Assembly: GCA_020054055.1 (NCBI GenBank)
Contig: JAGVLZ010000228.1
Span: forward strand, 1 to 8,814
DNA: 8,814 nucleotides
Reading direction: 5' to 3'
Origin: Phycisphaerales bacterium
Lineage (GTDB): Bacteria; Planctomycetota; Phycisphaerae; Phycisphaerales; UBA1924
Positions 6,194 through 8,814 of the stretch are shown here, piece after piece (within the stretch, counting starts at the first letter, position 1; every line of letters starts with the position of its first letter). The position numbers were made by a program, and so were the translations under genes. The notes below the pieces were generated by a model. It did no database searches. It was not told the origin of the DNA and saw nothing but the letters and a program-made list of their open reading frames with translations.

Positions 6194-6230
6194 GCGCCCT
6201 CCGGGCGCGCGGCGATCGGACCACCGATCG
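6194..6230 (-). promoter_or_regulatory. Two tandem hairpins in the fliF leader
   Basis: Two perfect short stems are separated by 4 nt: CGATCGG/CCGATCG (6213-6219 and 6224-6230, 4-nt loop) and GCGCCC/GGGCGC (6194-6199 and 6203-6208, 3-nt loop). The nearer stem ends 16 nt upstream of the GGAGG of fliF. Neither is followed by a T-run, so they are not canonical terminators. They may be part of a palindromic repeat or a structured 5' leader affecting fliF translation or mRNA stability. Confidence 0.5.
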
Positions 6231-6339
6231 TCTCTCTAGAGTCGGTCGGTGGCGGGCTTGATCTTGAATGGTGTGGGGTAGGGAGTTGCGCTCTGGCGCG
6301 GGTGTTGCGCTGGGCGTGCGCGAAGTGTGCGTGGGGTGT

Positions 6340-6397
6340 CCCTCCCCCGGCTCGCCCCCGGAATGACTCGCCACTCCCTCCCAAGGGGAGGGGGCGT
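6340..6397. repeat. CCCTCCC/GGGAGGG palindromic repeat, fliE-fliF spacer
   Basis: CCCTCCC (6376-6382) and GGGAGGG (6386-6392) form a 7-bp stem with a 3-nt loop, extendable by two further pairs including a wobble. To the left are related C-rich blocks (CCCTCCCCCGG and CGCCCCCGG around 6341-6361). This looks like the widespread CCCTCCC-TTGGGAGGG type of interspersed repeat. It begins 8 nt downstream of the fliE stop. No T-run follows on the minus strand, so a terminator role is unsupported. Confidence 0.6.
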
Positions 6398-6404
6398 CAA
6401 ACCA

Positions 6405-6713
6405 CTAGACGCGGATGTCCTTGATCTCGTTGTAGGCGTCCATCATTTTGTTGCGGACGGTGAGGAGCATTCGGAAGGCGGTATCGGCCTTCGCGGTGGC
6501 CATGAGGACGGTTTCCAGGTCGTTGCGTTTGCCGGTCTGGAGGTCTTCGATGGCGTGGGTGGCGTCCTGCTGGAGTTCGTTGACCTTCTGGAGGTTTTCG
6601 AGGAGGACGTCCTTGAATGATGGGCCGTTCGCGTCCGCAGGTGTCTGCGGGCGCAGCGCGGGGGCGAGGCCCGAGGCCTGTTGTGCGCTGATGATGCCGA
6701 GTGGGTCGACCAT
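6405..6713 (-). CDS. fliE: Flagellar hook-basal body protein FliE
   Basis: The product is 102 aa, the normal size for FliE, the small exported protein that joins the MS ring to the proximal rod. The N-terminal ~30 residues are Ala/Pro/Gln rich and variable. The C-terminal part shows the family pattern: SFKDVLLENLQKVNELQ (32-48), DLETVLMATAKADTAFRMLLTVRNK and the final MMDAYNEIKDIRV. There is no signal peptide, as expected for a type III substrate. It lies between flgC and fliF. The start ATG is preceded by TCCCCCC with no Shine-Dalgarno, and its leader is a purine/pyrimidine-skewed heptamer repeat. A sigma-54-type promoter inside the end of flgC (6760-6775) would start its transcript about 36 nt upstream. 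Confidence 0.94.
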   Translation of the reverse strand: MVDPLGIISAQQASGLAPALRPQTPADANGPSFKDVLLENLQKVNELQQDATHAIEDLQTGKRNDLETVLMATAKADTAFRMLLTVRNKMMDAYNEIKDIRV

Positions 6714-6717
6714 GGGG

Positions 6718-6752
6718 GGAGTGGATAGGGAGCAGGAGACAGCAGATAGGGG
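6718..6752. repeat. RYAGGRG degenerate heptamer repeat, flgC-fliE spacer
   Basis: The 7-nt units run GGGAGTG, ATAGGGA, GCAGGAG, ACAGCAG, ATAGGGG. The phase continues into TTAGGCG, which contains the flgC stop codon. The array fills almost all of the 39-nt spacer and would form the pyrimidine-rich leader of fliE. Confidence 0.7.
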
Positions 6753-7175
6753 TTAGGCGAGCAAACGGAGTGCCTGAGCGATCATCGTCTTGGTGGCCTC
6801 CGCGGCTGCAACGTTGGCTTCGTAGGCGCGGACGGTTTCGATGGCGTTGACGTTCTCTGTCACGGGGTCGATGTTCGGGTAATAGACGTAGCCCGCGTCG
6901 GGGTGCCCCGCCGGTTGGGCGTAAGGATTGTCCGGCTCGTAGACCTTGCGGAACTCGGATTGTTCTCGTTCGATCTTCGAGACGTGTACGCCGAGCGGGT
7001 TCGACGATGTCTCGGGGCCCCCTGCTTCGAAGACGGCGATGCGTCGGCGGAAGGGGTTGAGGTTGCCGTCGGCGTCGAGGATGGTGTCGCGGTTCGCGAG
7101 ATTGGCGGAGATGGTGTCCATGCGGATTCGCTGGGCGACCATGCCGCTGACCGAGATGTCGAGTGTGCCGTACAT
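6753..7175 (-). CDS. flgC: Flagellar basal-body rod protein FlgC
   Basis: The product is 140 aa, typical for FlgC, a proximal rod subunit exported through the type III apparatus. The N-terminus has the rod/hook family motif (LDISVSGMVAQRIRMD, then SANLANRDT at 23-31). The mid part has NPFRRRIAVFE (40-50). The C-terminal block GYVYYPNIDPVTE and VRAYEANVAAAEATKTMIAQALRLLA is the conserved FlgC tail. The ATG is preceded by TCCCCC of a GGGATCA heptamer array, with no Shine-Dalgarno. The last codons (GCA CTC CGT TTG CTC) contain a sigma-54-type promoter for fliE and include codons not ending in G or C, unusual for this GC-rich operon. Confidence 0.95.
   Translation of the reverse strand: MYGTLDISVSGMVAQRIRMDTISANLANRDTILDADGNLNPFRRRIAVFEAGGPETSSNPLGVHVSKIEREQSEFRKVYEPDNPYAQPAGHPDAGYVYYPNIDPVTENVNAIETVRAYEANVAAAEATKTMIAQALRLLA
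6760..6775 (-). promoter_or_regulatory. Putative sigma-54 (-24/-12) promoter for fliE, inside flgC
   Basis: The minus strand reads AGGCACTCCGTTTGCT. Against the sigma-54 consensus TGGCACG-N4-TTGCW it matches GGCAC and TTGCT, 10 of 12 positions, with the obligatory GG-N10-GC spacing. The -12 C is at 6761, so transcription would begin near 6749, just past the flgC stop and about 36 nt before fliE. A sigma-54 activator gene lies upstream in the same cluster. The site is seen in sequence; activity is inferred. Confidence 0.6.
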
Positions 7176-7237
7176 GGGGGATCAGGGATCAGGGACGGGG
7201 ATTCTTTCTGATGCCTGGTCCCTGTTCCCTGGTCCCT
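7176..7237. repeat. Opposed heptamer arrays (GGGATCA and TGGTCCC), flgB-flgC spacer
   Basis: On the left GGGATCA-type units (7178-7199, GGGATCA GGGATCA GGGACGG) abut the flgC start. On the right TGGTCCC, TGTTCCC, TGGTCCC (7216-7236) are near-complementary to them. The 66-nt spacer is therefore an imperfect inverted pair that could fold as a hairpin with a 15-20 nt loop. No terminator T-run is seen. Confidence 0.8.
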
Positions 7238-7241
7238 TGCA

Positions 7242-7679
7242 TCAAAGCCTTTCTCGGATGGCGGTGTTCAGGAGGTCCATGCGTGACTTGAACATGTCGG
7301 TGGCGAGGCGGAAGGTGGCGAGGTTCTCGACCATCGACTGCATGGTGCGTTCGAGGTCGCGGTTGTTGCGGTCGTGGAAGAGGACGTTGGTTGAGGGTTG
7401 GGTCGGGGTGAGGGTGAGGGAGTTGCCTTGGACCTCGATCTCGCGGTTGCCTGTGAAGTTGAGGGGGCCGCGGGAGGAGCCGAAGGTTGCGCGGCGCTGG
7501 TCGATGGCGTGGCCCAGGGACTTCTGGAAATCGGCGGTTGAGACATCCCGAGGCTGGAAGTTCGGGGTGGAGAGGTTGGCGATGTTGTGGGCGATCAGTT
7601 CCTGCCGACGTGCGGCGAACTGGATGGTGCGCTCGAGGGAGGGGAGCGCGTCGGCGTTGAGGAGGTGGTCGATCAGCAC
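7242..7679 (-). CDS. flgB: Flagellar basal-body rod protein FlgB
   Basis: The product is 145 aa from the GTG at 7679, typical for FlgB, a proximal rod subunit. The N-terminal helix is LIDHLLNADALPSLERTIQF, then the rod-family motif HNIANLSTPNFQPRDVS (31-47). The C-terminal helix (MVENLATFRLATDMFKSRMDLLNTAIRERL) is the conserved FlgB tail. The frame stays open to an ATG at 7763, which would add 28 codons. I reject that start because the added residues (for example FWCLVPDPCLPPRL) translate a repeat and because a strong sigma-54 promoter at 7692-7707 lies inside them. The GTG follows CAACCC, matching the CCC-start pattern of the operon. With the predicted transcription start near 7681 the mRNA would be nearly leaderless. 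Confidence 0.92.
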   Translation of the reverse strand: MLIDHLLNADALPSLERTIQFAARRQELIAHNIANLSTPNFQPRDVSTADFQKSLGHAIDQRRATFGSSRGPLNFTGNREIEVQGNSLTLTPTQPSTNVLFHDRNNRDLERTMQSMVENLATFRLATDMFKSRMDLLNTAIRERL

Positions 7680-7691
7680 GGGTTGTTTCCA

Positions 7692-7707
7692 CGCAAATGG
7701 CTTGCCA
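7692..7707 (-). promoter_or_regulatory. Putative sigma-54 (-24/-12) promoter for flgB
   Basis: The minus strand reads TGGCAAGCCATTTGCG. Against TGGCACG-N4-TTGCW it matches TGGCA, G and TTGC, 10 of 12 positions, with exact GG-N10-GC spacing. The -12 C is at 7693, placing transcription start near 7681, 2 nt from the GTG start of flgB. It is the only such site in the spacer between the sigma-54 activator gene and flgB, where the main promoter of the flgBC-fliEFGHIJ operon would be expected. Confidence 0.78.
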
Positions 7708-7722
7708 AGGCGGGGAGGGAGG

Positions 7723-7784
7723 CAGGGATCAGGAACCAGGCACCAGAAGGAAACCCTGGTCACTGATCCCCGATCCCTGATCCT
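7723..7784. repeat. Opposed heptamer arrays forming a nested hairpin, activator-flgB spacer
   Basis: The left array has GGGATCA, GGAACCA, GGCACCA (7725-7745); the right array has TGATCCC, CGATCCC, TGATCCT (7764-7784). CAGGGATC (7723-7730) pairs with GATCCCTG (7772-7779), and inside it ACCAGG (7735-7740) pairs with CCTGGT (7755-7760). The structure starts 7 nt past the activator stop codon and ends 16 nt before the flgB -24 element. It could separate the two transcripts, but no T-run follows. Confidence 0.75.
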
Positions 7785-7790
7785 TCACTT

Positions 7791-8813
<1,023 letters not shown>

Positions 8814-8814
8814 C

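Noticed and set aside
6168..6374. 68-codon minus-strand open frame in the fliE-fliF spacer
   Set aside because: The translation is of hairpin and palindromic repeat sequence, with no recognisable domain and no ribosome site.
4423..6384. 653-codon open frame on the minus strand overlapping fliF
   Set aside because: It is a shifted-frame shadow of fliF; the product is Arg/His/Pro-rich and featureless, while the fliF frame has full family motifs.
6374..6394. CCCTCCC/GGGAGGG hairpin as a terminator after fliE
   Set aside because: No T-run follows on the minus strand, fliF follows in the same operon, and the sequence looks like an interspersed repeat.
7680..7763. Upstream ATG (7763) as the start of flgB
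   Set aside because: The added 28 residues come from a heptamer array and the sigma-54 promoter region; FlgB homology begins at LIDHLL.

Overview
The window is a GC-rich flagellar basal-body operon, all on the minus strand. In transcription order (right to left) it reads: sigma-54 activator (partial) - flgB - flgC - fliE - fliF - fliG - fliH - fliI - fliJ - a small N-terminally anchored membrane protein (partial). The gene order is the classic flgBC-fliEFGHIJ cluster. Base composition, protein style (for example the FliG tail) and the kinds of interspersed repeat in the spacers suggest a planctomycete, perhaps of the Phycisphaerae. That placement is inference; no rRNA or marker gene is present.

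Region by region: bases 1-13 match the 3' end of the Illumina adapter, so the left edge is an untrimmed contig end inside the last gene. Bases 14-2298 carry the membrane protein, fliJ (export chaperone/ATPase stalk) and fliI (export ATPase). Bases 2341-4320 carry fliH (ATPase stator) and fliG (rotor/switch). Bases 4482-6164 carry fliF (MS ring), 6405-6713 fliE, 6753-7175 flgC and 7242-7679 flgB (proximal rod). Bases 7791-8813 carry the AAA+ and Fis-type HTH parts of a sigma-54 activator whose N-terminus lies outside the window. Together these genes build the MS ring, the rotor's torque ring, the export ATPase complex and the base of the rod.

The proteins are ordinary; the DNA between and around them is not. 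(1) Two good -24/-12 (sigma-54) promoters can be read, one just upstream of flgB and one inside the 3' end of flgC ahead of fliE. This fits the activator gene lying immediately upstream. The flgB promoter implies an almost leaderless mRNA starting at a GTG. (2) Seven of the nine visible starts are immediately preceded by CCC and lack a Shine-Dalgarno sequence; only fliF has a clear GGAGG. (3) Nearly every spacer (39-240 nt, long for such an operon) holds short tandem repeats, mostly with a 7-nt period and a different unit per spacer, or CGGAGG-type repeats, often as inverted pairs. Several run into the coding sequence and supply the C-terminal residues and stop codons of fliH and fliJ. (4) A 118-bp palindromic element with 7-bp inverted ends sits between fliF and fliG, and a 31-bp perfect inverted repeat lies between fliG and fliH. 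No new enzyme system or defence locus is visible.
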